A stretch of 64,000 nt of DNA from Ramazzottius varieornatus (Eukaryota > Tardigrada > Eutardigrada > Parachela > Ramazzottiidae): assembly GCA_001949185.1 (NCBI GenBank), contig BDGG01000010.1, forward strand, positions 1,187,773-1,251,772. The letters run 5' to 3'. Shown piece by piece: positions 10,747 through 22,678 of this stretch. The translations under genes and the position numbers were made by a program. The notes under the pieces are model-generated. The model saw nothing but the letters and a program-made list of their open reading frames with translations. It did not search any database and was not told the origin of the DNA. The stretch's first letter is position 1. Each line of letters begins with the position of its first letter.

Positions 10747-13700
10747 ATGCCATTCGGCCGGAAAAATCACGTGGACAACATCAAGCGCTCGTCGTACTAT
10801 GTGTGCTTCATTGGCGCGAAGGAGAGTCCGGTGGTTCGCGACCATGACTATGGACGCGAGTTTGTCTATCCGGCAACGCAGTATTTGCTGAGGACCGTTG
10901 TGGAAACTGGACCTATCTCAAACGCCCCCAAAATCACCCTGCAGGTATGTGTCACTATAATTACCGGTGTAATCTTCGATGAGTTTCACTTTCGACGATG
11001 TGAAGCGGGGAAACAACTTCACTTGTGAGGAATAGGTCGAACTTCCTGGTCCGAGTTCTTGCCATCAAAAGCTTGCGGTCATTAGTTTTGCCCCCTGTTT
11101 CATCACATCCAACGCGTCCTCAATACAGTGCATAATGTGCAGCGAAATGCGACTTGTATCCAGACAATTGCAGAAATTATTACACCATGCAGACTTGTTC
11201 AGACAGCCAAGCAGGTCTAACTTTGCTGGAAGCTAATCCTTGCTCGGTAAACCCAACTTGAAGCAGACAATAGTAGGATAAGGCACATGATTCCAGACGC
11301 CCACATGTCAGAATGAATTCAATGATATCTCGTGTTGCTTTCGTTGGGAAGTGAGGAAGTTATAATGTGTGGAAGCTAAACGCACTGTTAGAGCATAGTA
11401 CTGTATTCACATTCTGGCTTTACAGTAAGTTGTGCGATAATCGGGAAAAACGCAAAAAATTTTCTAACATGGTTGGCCTGAAGCATCAATTACGAGGAAG
11501 TTAGCTTTTAAACAGAAGCATATCGGTCTTGTAATGAAGTCAAGGTATCGGGTTCCACGGGAGATGAGCAGGAAGCGTCGCAGACCAGTTTCGTTCTGGT
11601 TGGCCAGGCATGTCCACCGTTAACTGCCGCGTATGCGGTAGTTTTAGGACGATGACACCAGAATCACTAGCTACAGCCGCCTTGCGACTACTTAGAACTT
11701 CGAACGATTTGTAAGCGACTTTGCAGTGAAAACGTCTCATTTACACAGTCTGTAGCAAGACGTGATCATCAATAGCTACTTCTGACAGCACCGATCAGAT
11801 CTCCGAGAATCGTATGATGCTGCATGACACATTCCATCTTGGTTGCAGGTGAGCAATAAAGGCCTCAAGATACTGCAGAATGTCAGCCGCTCTGGAATAT
11901 CGCTAAAGACTTCCGGTCATACCGACACGCTGAAGCATTTCGTCCCTCATCACTGTATCACATGTGCCTACCAAGGTCCTCCACCCTACGACGACCTCGT
12001 CTCGACCATCTTACTAATTTTCAAGTACGTAAATTTTAATTTCCAGTCTCGTTCTTGCCTGAAATTATTCACGCCTGATTCCGAACTTCAGCGGTATTAG
12101 TTTTTGTAACTTTCCCGTCTTTAGTCCGCAGACAAGATGTCCAGTTCACATTCACGTCTACCGCTGTGATTCCAACAATACCGCTGCCTACCTTACTCAG
12201 CAACTTCGGTCTATGTCCGAACGACCCGACAATCAGATGAAGTTCGCCGAGATCGAAGCCAAGCTCAGCGGACGGGGACTTCTCCACCCTGCTGCCAGAA
12301 ACCTCGTTGACCCGCGCATGATGCAGCAGCCCGCTATCGGTGCGCGCATGGTCCATCGCGAAGCCGAGCTACGACATCCCATGACCATAACTTCGAGCGA
12401 CAAGGTACCTATGCTTCCTTTCGTCAGTCGTAACTGCGAAATTACCGGCTACGAAAATTCACCAACAAGTGCGTTTTCTTGTAGGTTGTCTTGTCTGACG
12501 GGCAAAGTTCAGGTCGAACGAGCAGCAGTCCCGCCACCTCTGACCAAGGCAAGCCTTTCGCCCATCGTTCCTTGTCTGTTGCCTCTTCCGATGGGATGGT
12601 AGATCATCACGCCAAGACCACGCCACAACCCACCAGTCCCATCACGCAAGTTTCCAAGCTGGCTGAAGAGTTCCATCAGAGATTAAAGACGAAGGACTCC
12701 GCACCACTTCTGCTTCCGCCCAAGGACTACGACACGGTCAACCGAAGTCGTGGGCGGATTGACATTACCCTTCAGGACGAAGGCATTCCTGTCTTTTCTC
12801 GAATGAACGAAGCCGAGCCGAAACCTTCGATGAAAGATTCGGATATGTCGAATAGAAGGGATAGAAGGACGGAGAGTATAATCGAGGCGTTGGCTATCAA
12901 CCAGTCGTCTGTTTTCAGTCAAGAGGACGGCGAGCATAGTGTGAAGCAGAAACCGGTGAGGAAAGATCTGCAAAAGAAAAAAGACTTGCCGAGAGGGAAA
13001 CCCGGAAGGAAGCTAAAGAACTTTGAGATCGATGACGACTGGATGGTCGATGAGGAAGACGAAGAGTCAACGTACCGGGACAGAGAACAGCCTGTCATCA
13101 CGAAGCTCTCTGACTTCGATACGGATGGCTTCCAGGAAAGACTGAAACGTTATAGCTCGATGAACGACGTTTTTGGCGAGAGCCAGAAGACGGAATACTC
13201 AGACGGTAACCGTAACTGCTAAAATGTGTCTTTTTTGAAGGTTTTGCTTTTGTGTCGGGCTCCTACATACAGACGTACTGTGGAAATACGAAATCTTTCC
13301 GTATGCAGGTGCCCGGTACATGAATAGATCTCTCTGGCCGGTTTTCCAAACTAGCCGGCTACTCTTACTGAATCTTTTTCGGTTTTCTCATTTTGAAGTT
13401 CGATTCACCGTCTGTGTCTCTTGTAGCCATGCACAAGTTCTTGTCAGTAACACCACCACCTCTGGGAAGGCCGCCATCGGTCAAAGCAACCTCGTCCGAC
13501 GCCAACGCCGCCTATCGACCACGACCGTATTACTTTTCCGAAGATGAAGCGGAACGGAGCTGGGAACAAGAAAAAGCGGAACGGGCACAAAGCGCTTCCC
13601 ACAGCACTGGTGCCACCTCCAGCTCGAAACCCAAACCGCGCCAGCAGTCTTTGAGCGAAAGGAGCGAGCTCTCGAACTGGGAAGCTCCATACGACTACCC

Positions 13701-13917
13701 GGTCAAGTCTACGGAGAAGGAAGTGGAAGAAACAGGGACGATCATCCAATCAAGACATGTCCGACCTTCCCTGCCGGTGAAGCAAGACCAAAGGCCGGTA
13801 ATCAACGAACGTGTGAGACCAGCGTCCTTTTACGAAAGAGTCAGGCTTGATGACCGTGATTACTTCGATGGCCGCTTCGTCAGACCGGAAGTGGCTTACT
13901 ACCAGTTTCGCAGCTAG
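10747..13917 (+). CDS. PTB/PID-domain adaptor-like protein, 621 aa
   Basis: Five exons (10747-10944, 11849-12024, 12125-12404, 12485-13205, 13427-13917) join in phase to 621 residues. Residues about 10-160 look like a phosphotyrosine-binding (PID) fold: SSYYVCFIGAKE sits where other PTB domains have YLG, followed by a strand reading VSNKGLKIL, then ITCAYQG and the C-terminal helix TAAYLTQQLRSM. The remainder is disordered and rich in Ser, Pro, Arg and acidic residues, with a basic patch (KPGRKLKN) and a strongly acidic patch (DDDWMVDEEDEES). Tyrosine- and arginine-rich motifs near the C-terminus include RPASFYERVRLDDRDYFDGR. Adaptors of this kind usually recruit NPxY-type peptides. The fold is inferred from pattern only, and no orthologue was recognised. 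Intron 4 contains a family A repeat. Confidence 0.75.
13261..13316. repeat. Family A palindrome copy (PTB gene intron 4)
   Basis: CCTACATAC at the left and GTATGCAGGTG at the right are the inverted ends. It lies within the intron between exons 4 and 5 of the PTB gene at 10747-13917. Confidence 0.7.
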
Positions 13918-16900
13918 ATCCTTGGTTCTTTTTCCTGAATCACCCTTTCTCTTGAATTCTTAATGTGTGGCTTGTGAAAGAAAGCGTTATACCGTGACGA
14001 CCTACCCAGTCTTTCCAGAAATTTCTGGAACATCCGGATAAGGCGAGAAACTTTAATCACGAGATGAGGAAGAATCTTTAAGCTTCGAGGAACCTAGTAT
14101 CGAAATTCTTAGAAGGTCCTGGATTTTCTCGATCTGGTTGACCTTAACGGGAGGTTCTGAAGGCGATGTGGGTGTTTAGAAAATGCAGTTTGTGGATCGT
14201 TCTTGAGCTTTTTAACAGGAAAGAATGCTGTAGTGCCATTTTTCTCGTTCTCACGCTCTAGAACTTTCAAAGTGGTATCTCATAGCTGCAAACGAACCTT
14301 AATTACATGTTTCTGCCAACACGTCCGAAGTTTGAATTTTCCTTTCCGACTGATTACGGGTTTAGTGTTTTCTACTGGTGCAACGCCGACTTTGAACTGC
14401 ATGACTTCAAGATGTGTTGACGATGTAACAGTGCAGGCTTTTTTACTGGCTTCCAGATGATAAAAAACCGGTTTATGTTGATGTTCGTGCAGGCTTCATT
14501 ACCGCTGTTTGAACTTTCACTTACAGGCAATTATTTGAAGGCACCAAAAGGCTATATTTAGTCTGTCGATTGTTATCGCAATCACGTTTAGCTCATAAAA
14601 AAAAAACCAGCGACGGCAGTGAGTGTTAAAACATTTGATGGAAAGTCTTTCATAAGAGGGTTCTTGAAGTATACAGCGGTTGTATCCAGGGTTGAAAGGT
14701 CCAGTGCACATAAAAGCAGTTAATTTAGTCGCCCACGTGTGGCAGCTTTTTGTGTTCCTGATCAAACGATGGGTGTTTCACACTAAGCGCTGATTTACTT
14801 CCGGTAGACTCCGGTAGAAAAATCAGACTGTCGAAGGGTTAGCATTACGAGATTTTGTTGACTATGGAACAACCCGTACTCAAGCTCTCACGCTCCTGCA
14901 CACAGGTGCTTCGGCCATACTGCGACCCCTTGTATGCTGGTGCGTGAAACGGTCGTTCAGGTTTCACGCTGACCGTCGTAGGCCTGCGTACGTGGAGTCG
15001 TGGACCCACGTGCTTAACCGGGCAGCTGTATGAATGTGGGCGATATTCACGTTAGCTTCTGACTGCTTCCAGACGAGGCCGTCATGCACATGCATCCAAA
15101 GACTCATGATGTTTAACCGGCCACCCGTATGCGTGTGTCTGATGTCTCCAAGATAGCTTTCGATAGGCGACGGTTTGCTTTGGTGGAGACCATTTCACTT
15201 GGGCGGAAAGACTGAGTAAGAACAGTCTGTCAAGATGTTGACATCAGCGGTTCTCTCTTCTTGATTAAAGAGCTCAAGTGGTAGTCCGACAGACTACAGA
15301 AAGGAAAATTGTAATGCGTAATGCCGATAGCCTACTGTGCACAAATGCGCTCAGCTATCTTTCTACTCAATTAAACTTTCTTTCGCGCCTGTAAAGTGCC
15401 TCAAGATCTGTCAATTCTAATGTTGAAACTGCAGAAAATATGCCAACGTACGAAAAAAAGTGATTACATTTTCTGTCTTTCAAACACAAACAAGATGACT
15501 TATCCCACGGACTTTCTTGATCAAGAGAAGAAGCCGACCAATCAACTTGATAGCAACTAATTGCATTCCACTTCTAACAATTGCTTCTCATTAAATAGTG
15601 CGTAGAAGTCGCAGGTTGTTTTGTCTAACAAACAATACTTGCAGACGTTAAAATAACCGGTGTGATATTCGACCGCACATAGGCTCTTCAGAGCTCAAAC
15701 GATTCAGAGCGTTCGCCCTGAAATTTTTCCTGTTCAAACGATTTAATTGAAACGTTATCAACTTGAAGCTTTTGTCGCCTTGATCTCGATGATTGACACG
15801 ACGCAATTCCTGTTGATATTTGCATCTACTCGTATTCTGACTCAGAACAAAACATTCAGAAAATAATTCGAAAATGGGAGCTGGGCGAATAAAACGTGCA
15901 AGATGGCTCACGCTTCCAGCCCAAAACAATGAGAACGAGCGTTACTTAAGATGTTCATCCTTTACGTTTTTTTGCCCAGCTTCAAAACAGCCTTCTCCTC
16001 TTAATCACACAGCTAGTCGCGAAAGCCTTTTTCTCGAGCCCCATCATTACTAATTTGGATTTTGTATAAGAGAGAATTTCCGGGTTGAAGGTCGAGCGGC
16101 GTGGGTTTTTCGCCTTTCTTTGCGATCGAAACGTCATAACGTATACTCATAATTAAGCTTGTCATGTTTTCCCTCAACAAATGGATCAGATCCGTGCGTA
16201 GACTTTATGTTTTCCGCCAACATCTTCTGCAAAAGCTAAATCCGGAATAAGTACCGCACCGCGAATAATTGAACACATTGGCTGCCATTCATTAGGGTTA
16301 ATGTGTGTCTTGTGTTGACGAAGAACCTCAATCGCCCACGAACCCTACGTCAAAGCATATTTAAGCCTGTCGCCATTCTGCAAGGCTTAGCCAGATATTT
16401 CTTAAATTCTGTCCGACATGTCAGATCGTTGGCAAGTGCTAAATCAGCTTCAGGATTAAATTCCACATGTCAAAAGACTACCTGCTGTTACAGAAAAGCC
16501 TTCCGTGTAAAAATGACACAATACAAACTTTGCTGTTCGTTCCACGTAAACTGATCGTCTCCTAGCTAACAACACATCTCGTGATATTTTCCACCGTTTC
16601 CCCTGCGGGCATCTCTACTCTATAAATAAACGAGTACCATTGTTCGCCTATTGCCGGAAGACCCTCTTATGCTGATGACGCATCGGCAGTAAAACCTCAG
16701 AAAGTTTCTTCTGTCAGGTAAAAGTATATACCGGTATTCACACTATCGGAGGTGTGTCTTCACTTATTTGGAGGACTCAAAGTGTTTATCAACAATGCAC
16801 TCCATTCACGCACTTGTCAAACCATACCGGCTTATACACACGGTACATTATGCGCGTGAGGCCTCTGACGAAGCTGAAGAAAGAAAATTGATGAGCAAAT

Positions 16901-18056
16901 ACATCAGCGGCTATTTCCGTTCTTACACGTTACTCATACCCAAAGAAGAGCCGCTGCGACAGGCTTATTTAATCGCATAACCAATAAAAGTCCTCGATTG
17001 AAGGCAAATACTGATGCGTCAAGGGTATTACATGCACAACAAACTGTCTTCTTCGGAAGGGCCTCGACTGAGTCGCTAGCTTTTTTGCGTTAGCGGATGG
17101 CACTTCAAAGGCAGTCGTTGTGAAAGGAGAAAAGTCCATCATTTCTTTCTCACTTCGTGCTTGTCAGATTGTACCGCAGTGGAATCCCCAAAAGTCAATA
17201 AACGAGGAAGACTCCATAACACTGATATTGCGACAGCCATATTCGATCAGCAGTCCATTACTACCGGCTTTTACTACACAATCTCTTCCCTGTTGTGTGC
17301 CGGAGTACTACAGTACTGTATCGGTTTTTCCCGGACAATAATTGGTTGCACCACTTCCTTCACGGATCGTCAGGCCGGCGTACCAGCCGCCACACCACCA
17401 GCCGGCCTCGAGTGCCAATGAGATAAAGCCACCATTGTTGTTGGTAAGTGTACGGAGGCGGTCTGCATGTTGATGTGTTTATGTGAAGGTAGACATTTTC
17501 CATCCATCATCCATACAAGACTAAACTTTACACTTTGGCCTGCCTGTAGGCGGTTTCCCGTTGTTCACTCCGGAAAGGCGGAGCGCTCTTTGTGCACCAC
17601 CGGGTGTGCGTCTACTGTACATTCTTTGTCTAACTGACGTACATTTACGTCATCCCAGGCTGCGCAGTACCGAATTACGTCGACCAATCAGGACATTGGA
17701 TTTCTGCCAGCTGTAAACCGACCCAGAGGCAGAGTGCACATTTTGCGGCTGCACTTCGGCGTATTCACTTCTCGGCCAGTAATTCGTTCGCCACTTCCTG
17801 CATTGTATCCGCTGTTATTTGCGGCAGCTGACTGTGCCATTGATTAGGCAGGAAATCTTTCATTTTAAAATTCATCATTACGTCGCGTGCAGCCCCTCAT
17901 AAATATTTCATCTCCATCGCCGCCGCGGATTTTGACATGACATTGCCAAGTGTCTAAAGACAACCCTATCTTCCAGCCTTTACAGCCCATTTGTGGCTGT
18001 ACATGTGCCAGCATTGGCTAGTCGTTCCGCTTCGGATAAGCTAATGTTCTTTGGCA
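13918..18056. other. 4-kb stretch without a supported gene
   Basis: No open frame here has family similarity or phased exons. A divergent family A palindrome lies at 14887-14950. Two imperfectly related segments around 15013 and 15113 share TTAACCGG followed by GTATG. The 3' part may be the promoter and a spliced 5' UTR for the gene at 18057. Confidence 0.45.
14887..14950. repeat. Divergent family A palindrome copy (intergenic)
   Basis: TCACGCTCCTGCACAC at the left and GTATGCTGGTGCGTGAAAC at the right match the family A ends with a few changes. It lies in the gene-free stretch before the Ser/Pro-rich gene, or in an unseen 5' UTR intron of it. Confidence 0.6.
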
Positions 18057-19214
18057 ATGCATATTTATCGTGAAATTTCATCGGCACAAGTCAAGCGCTC
18101 CGACTCGACGGCTGGTCTTAACACTAACAACTCCTCGCACGTCAATGGTCCAGTGGTGCCCACGAGGACCTCTAGCTTGAACATGCCTGACAAGTCCAAG
18201 AACTCTTCGTCCTCTTCGAACCAAGTACCCGTGGACCTATACGAACGGTACCTACGAACCGCCTATAACCCTAACATTGACCCTTGGATTTCTACTTTAT
18301 CCATTTCCGACCAGAAGGAAAATGCCAACCACAGCAAACCCTCGACGCGAGGCTTCGGCGATTTCTACGGTGGAACTCTGCGTGATAGTCTCCGCAAGCT
18401 GAGCGGTCGTTCACGCGCATTGTCACCCTCCAACAAAGGCAACAGCAACAATGTTATGCATATCAACATTCCTCCCAACAGCGCTGCAGATTCACGTGTG
18501 GTCGCCGATCGTGAAAACGGAAGGTCTCGGCCACCGTTCAGACTGCTGAATCGCGGACGATCAAATAGCTTCAAGGAAAACAACCGTAACAGCAATGGCT
18601 GGATTAACGTTGGCCCGGAACTGTCAATCAAGCCAGCACCCGCCAACCACAGCAACCTTCAGCCTGTGATCAATGTAACCATTGTTAATGGGCTCAATGG
18701 TCAGCAACAGTCAACAACCCTCCAACCGACCATTCCCGAGCCGGATTACCACAATGCACCGGAAAAGATTAGCGGCAATGGCAGCCTGACCGTCCAATCA
18801 CCAGGAAATACAAAGACCTTACCGCCTGTATCGTCCTCTGGAATGTACGATGGTGGGGCATTGAGAGCGAGGAATGGGTACAGATATGGAAGTTTCCGCG
18901 AACCTTCAAACCGCTACCGTCAACAAGGTGCCCTCAATTCCGTAAGTTCCCCACCGAATCCCGAGCTATACCTCGCGAACCCACTTCCTTCTCCACCACA
19001 AGAAAAGTCCAAGCTATCTACCCTACTGTCAAGAAGAAGTACCAGTTTGTCCAGAACACCATCACAGCCAGTGATGCGAACACCATCGGTTCGTCGCGCC
19101 ACTTCCCCAGAGCCACTGAAACCCGCCCTGAAAAAGAGGACTCAATCGCAAACCGGTCTCAACAGGAAGAAGAGCGTAACGTTCTCAGATTACACCACCG
19201 TCTATTCCACCTGA
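18057..19214 (+). CDS. Ser/Pro/Asn-rich single-exon protein with C-terminal KSVTF motif
   Basis: An uninterrupted frame runs from ATG 18057 to TGA 19214 (385 residues), preceded by an in-frame stop at 18042. The protein is unrecognised, basic and disordered, rich in Ser, Asn, Pro and Arg. A short possibly ordered stretch reads VDLYERYLRTAYNPNIDPW. Near the C-terminus NRKKSVTFSDYTT contains KSVTF, which fits the [RK]-x-[VI]-x-[FW] docking motif for protein phosphatase 1. Serines preceded by arginine (RRSTSLSRTPS) suggest regulation by basophilic kinases. A short overlapping upstream frame starts at ATG 18044 and could damp translation. Function unknown; PP1 binding is inference. Confidence 0.72.
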   Translation: MHIYREISSAQVKRSDSTAGLNTNNSSHVNGPVVPTRTSSLNMPDKSKNSSSSSNQVPVDLYERYLRTAYNPNIDPWISTLSISDQKENANHSKPSTRGFGDFYGGTLRDSLRKLSGRSRALSPSNKGNSNNVMHINIPPNSAADSRVVADRENGRSRPPFRLLNRGRSNSFKENNRNSNGWINVGPELSIKPAPANHSNLQPVINVTIVNGLNGQQQSTTLQPTIPEPDYHNAPEKISGNGSLTVQSPGNTKTLPPVSSSGMYDGGALRARNGYRYGSFREPSNRYRQQGALNSVSSPPNPELYLANPLPSPPQEKSKLSTLLSRRSTSLSRTPSQPVMRTPSVRRATSPEPLKPALKKRTQSQTGLNRKKSVTFSDYTTVYST

Positions 19215-20826
19215 ATGAACGGATATCGCGTACATACAACAATAAGACCCATTGTTACGTCACCGCGAGTTAGAACGTTTGATGGCTTTCTCTCTTTCAT
19301 TGTGATGGAAATTTTCAAACACTATTGTAATTATCATTCATGAATATCAAGTGAACAGTTAAACAGCATTTTTGGTTGCTCGTTCCTACTGCTAGCTCAC
19401 CATATCATTACCACTTTTATTCTGTCGTAATGGCCACTACACTTTTGTATATAAATCATCAAGTTCGCCGCGATCGACGCTGATGACGCGGTCTTTCTGC
19501 GTAACGCACTAGAGCATATCAGCCGAAAAAACCTTCGAATTGCACCGTACATGAGACGTCGGCAAATCAACTAAGCTAGATCGTTACCTCACGTGGCGGA
19601 CGTTTTCATTGTTATTGGCTGAAAGTGTGCGCCACTTGGGAGAACCAATCTGCTTTGAATCATTTGCCCACGTCCCGCATGTTATTGCTTTACTGTGTTT
19701 TTCCGCAAGCGAGGCATTCCTGTCATTTCGATAGTTCATGTGACTTGTGTCAATCCACGAGAGTGGTGCGACTTGTCTTTATTGGCCAGGGACCTACAAC
19801 GGAAACCCATTAATCTCCGGGCATCTCCACCCGCCATAAAACGGAAAACCCTCTGGAATATTGCTATGAAAGCCACATTCCATCATATCAGTGTAGTTTT
19901 AAACTGCCCGTATTCGGTCGAAAATGTTCAACCTTGACTCATCGAGGAACGGACAAACAGAAAAGACACAATCCGCGCCGGACAAACAGACAGTGTAACA
20001 AGGGCGTCACTATTGCCACACACTGCATAATTTAGCACTGAGAGTTTGCTGTTCGTGACAAAAGCTGGGTGGTTCCTGGTAACACATTTGAGCCCATGAA
20101 ATTTTGAGAAACTGCGTACCGTACCATGAATGAATGAACATCTTTTAGTTCCAATTTTCGTATTAATTTCACACATTGAAGTCCAAAGAAATTTTCCAAA
20201 GAAGAAATTCCATGCATATTAAGTTTTCTCGTGGAGCTTCTGACTCATGGTCATGTGCAACAACAATCGCTTCTTATGAGTTTCGCAAAGTGATTGAATT
20301 AGTAAGGAATAAATCGAATTTGAACTAACGAAATGCTGTTTTGGAATATTTTGAAGCGGTTAGTTTTCCCTGATCTCTGTGCATTAATCAGATCGGCAAG
20401 ATACACAAATCTGAGAACCCGTGACGGATATTGATGTTTACACCAAGCCTGTATTCCGGGAAGTATCTCGCTGTTGGTAATATTATTTGGGGTGAGAATA
20501 GGAAAACATTAAGCTCTTCACGATCATGACGAAAACCGAATTTATTTACCGGTGTTAATTTGGCAGCAGGAAATTTTTTAGCGCTAGAGTCCATGCAGCC
20601 ATCTCTCCAGAGAGACCGAAGACAAAAAGCGGAGTTTCGAAAACAATAAACGAAATCAATAAGCTGAGTTTTTTGTGGGAGAGAACAGTCGCGTATGAGA
20701 AACACTCTACCACAGACTTTAATATGGATGAATAGAAAAGCTCTTCGTAGAGTATCACATCGTAGAGTAAGAAGTTGCCGATAGCTTGTCTTGCTATGAT
20801 CAAGCCACTCGCAATCAGGATCACAG
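19215..20826. other. Intergenic between converging genes
   Basis: This lies between the stop of the Ser/Pro-rich gene (+) and the stop of GTF2E2 (-). It holds a family B repeat at 19556-19674. The remaining frames are short and unsupported. Confidence 0.5.
19556..19674. repeat. Family B palindromic repeat (intergenic)
   Basis: Outer inverted ends GACGTCGGCAAAT and ATTTGCCCACGTC enclose a second inverted repeat built on ACGTGGCG and GCGCCACTTGGG, with TTGTTATTGGCTGAAAG between. About 119 bases, non-coding. Confidence 0.78.
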
Positions 20827-22115
20827 TCACTTCGAACCAGTCTTGGCAGAGTAGTCTTCGAGGATATCTGCCACGTGCTCGTTGTGCTTCGGAACGAACT
20901 TCCCCCCTCGCGGGCCTCTCTTTCCGCGTTTCTTTCCAACCGGCTGGAAAACAAAGTCAACACTAGAGTCAGTCCAGACTTCGGTAAGATGGGGCAAACA
21001 ACTCAGCTACATCAATCAGTACAGAATCCCGAGACTTACCGCTAGCTTTTGCTCGTTCTTGATGAACGAAAACCCATGCTTACTCAGGTACTCGGATATC
21101 TTCTTGTCGTCCAGGCCTTCCACTGGCTGAGATCGCCACAACTTGATAATATCATCGCTCATCTCGATGGCGACGGTGGGATCTTTGAAGAAGACAACCT
21201 GTCCTCGGCCACGTTCACCTTTGGTCTGGATCACGTTGGCTTTCAACTCCTATAAACCAACTTCGACGTTTTACAAACTACTGTTCCTCTGTTTGAAACT
21301 CGCGTTTAATGATACGTCGAAAGGGGTATACGAACTGACCTCTAAAACCTTCTGAGCGTGAGGCAGAGATTCTTCGATCTCATCCATGAAGACACCACCG
21401 GTTCCTTGTACGTGGCGTTGTTCCAACAGACGCAACAACCCCTTCTTATCTTTAATGTCGAAGGAAGGCTTATAGATGAATTTCCCACCTCCAATATCAG
21501 TAATTTTCGGGTTCTTAGGAAGTGCCTATAGAACCATTTGTTAGCTATCAGCAGCTTGCACTGTAGCCTAACCTCGTACCGGCGGTACCTCTGAAAGAAG
21601 CCACGACTTTATTCTCGGTGTAACTTCGTATTGTTTTGTCTCCTCTAGCATTTCATCCAGCGTAAGTCCAAAGTCTTCCCCGGAAAGATGTCGTGACTAA
21701 AAAGAAGTAAATTGCTTGAGCGAATAGCTTCGATCTGTTAACTGAAAGCAAATCACGGATCATCAGTCCTTACCCGCATATGTTTGACAAGCTTTGCCAA
21801 AACCACTAACGCAACTCCCGACGCCACTGAACCAGTTTTGTAGTCGAGGACCGTTTTGGCATAGTCTACAAGAAGGAACACGAAACATCAGAATAAGCCT
21901 ATACCGCAGTTACAACCGGAAGTCGACATTGATCATGCAGACTCACACCGTATCTTACCTGTAGGTTTTGATGGTCTTGGCTTCTTGCTCAATGAAGCCG
22001 AGTCTGAGAAAGATGGTGTGGATGCAGACGGTTGAACTTTCCTTTTCTCGACAGCTGGAAGAGCTAATGCCCTTTTCTTAAAGGCTTCCTTCTCGCGCAG
22101 AAGGCTGGGATCCAT
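20827..22115 (-). CDS. GTF2E2: General transcription factor IIE subunit 2 (TFIIE-beta)
   Basis: Six exons (22115-21959, 21865-21774, 21696-21589, 21525-21340, 21249-21040, 20943-20827) join in phase to 289 residues, close to the human length of 291. The start MDPSLLREKEAFKKRAL is nearly identical to human MDPSLLRERELFKKRAL. Next come a Ser/Lys-rich linker and the winged-helix core domain (LAKLVKHM, LTLDEMLEET, NPKITDIGGGKF, DKKGLLRLLEQ). The C-terminal basic segment GKKRGKRG leads into KHNEHVADILEDYS, matching human THNEHLAGVLKDYS. The protein partners TFIIE-alpha in RNA polymerase II pre-initiation complexes, recruiting TFIIH and stabilising promoter opening. It is transcribed away from RPL5. 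Confidence 0.95.
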
Positions 22116-22678
22116 CCTTGAGTTAACACGGCGAAGTCGCTGAAGTATGTCACAGCTCCGCTTGCTTCCGTGTTGTCCCCTGTTCCAAAAAAATGTCGAT
22201 CTGTCAGATCTGACTGAGATCTGACGCGCAGGAAGACGTAAGACGACAAGAAGACGGGCAAATGATATTCCAGAATCCAGAAAATTTTGTAAACAAAGCG
22301 ATGGAATATGATGTCATACAATACGTCAGAATGAAGTTCGACTCGAGCCATCGGTGTCTGACGGTGCCTCACATCAGCAAAGTAAAGCGTATGCAGTTCA
22401 AACACCGAAGGACGCACCACAAAGTCGTTTTTCTCGAGTGATGCGAAGCCATAGTTCTAATTTCCCCTTCCCTAGTGATTCGAATCCTGAAAACTGCTAC
22501 TCGAGCCGAGCCGGCCCATACGTTTCGCCAGGCTCTAGCTTCCCAGCAATGAGCAATCCCAGCAGCCCAGCTGTGGAAAATCATCCTAAAGTTTTCGCAG
22601 AGTCTCTTCTCGTTTACAGGCTCCAGACGATCTCTATCTTCTTGTCGGTTTATCGTCCAGTGGACTTCCGAAGCAAAG
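22116..22678. promoter_or_regulatory. Shared divergent promoter region GTF2E2 / RPL5
   Basis: 563 bases separate the two start codons, which point away from each other, so both promoters lie here. Pyrimidine-rich tracts such as CTCTATCTTCTTG about 45 bases before the RPL5 ATG resemble a 5' terminal oligopyrimidine context expected for a ribosomal protein transcript. No TATA box is evident. Confidence 0.5.
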
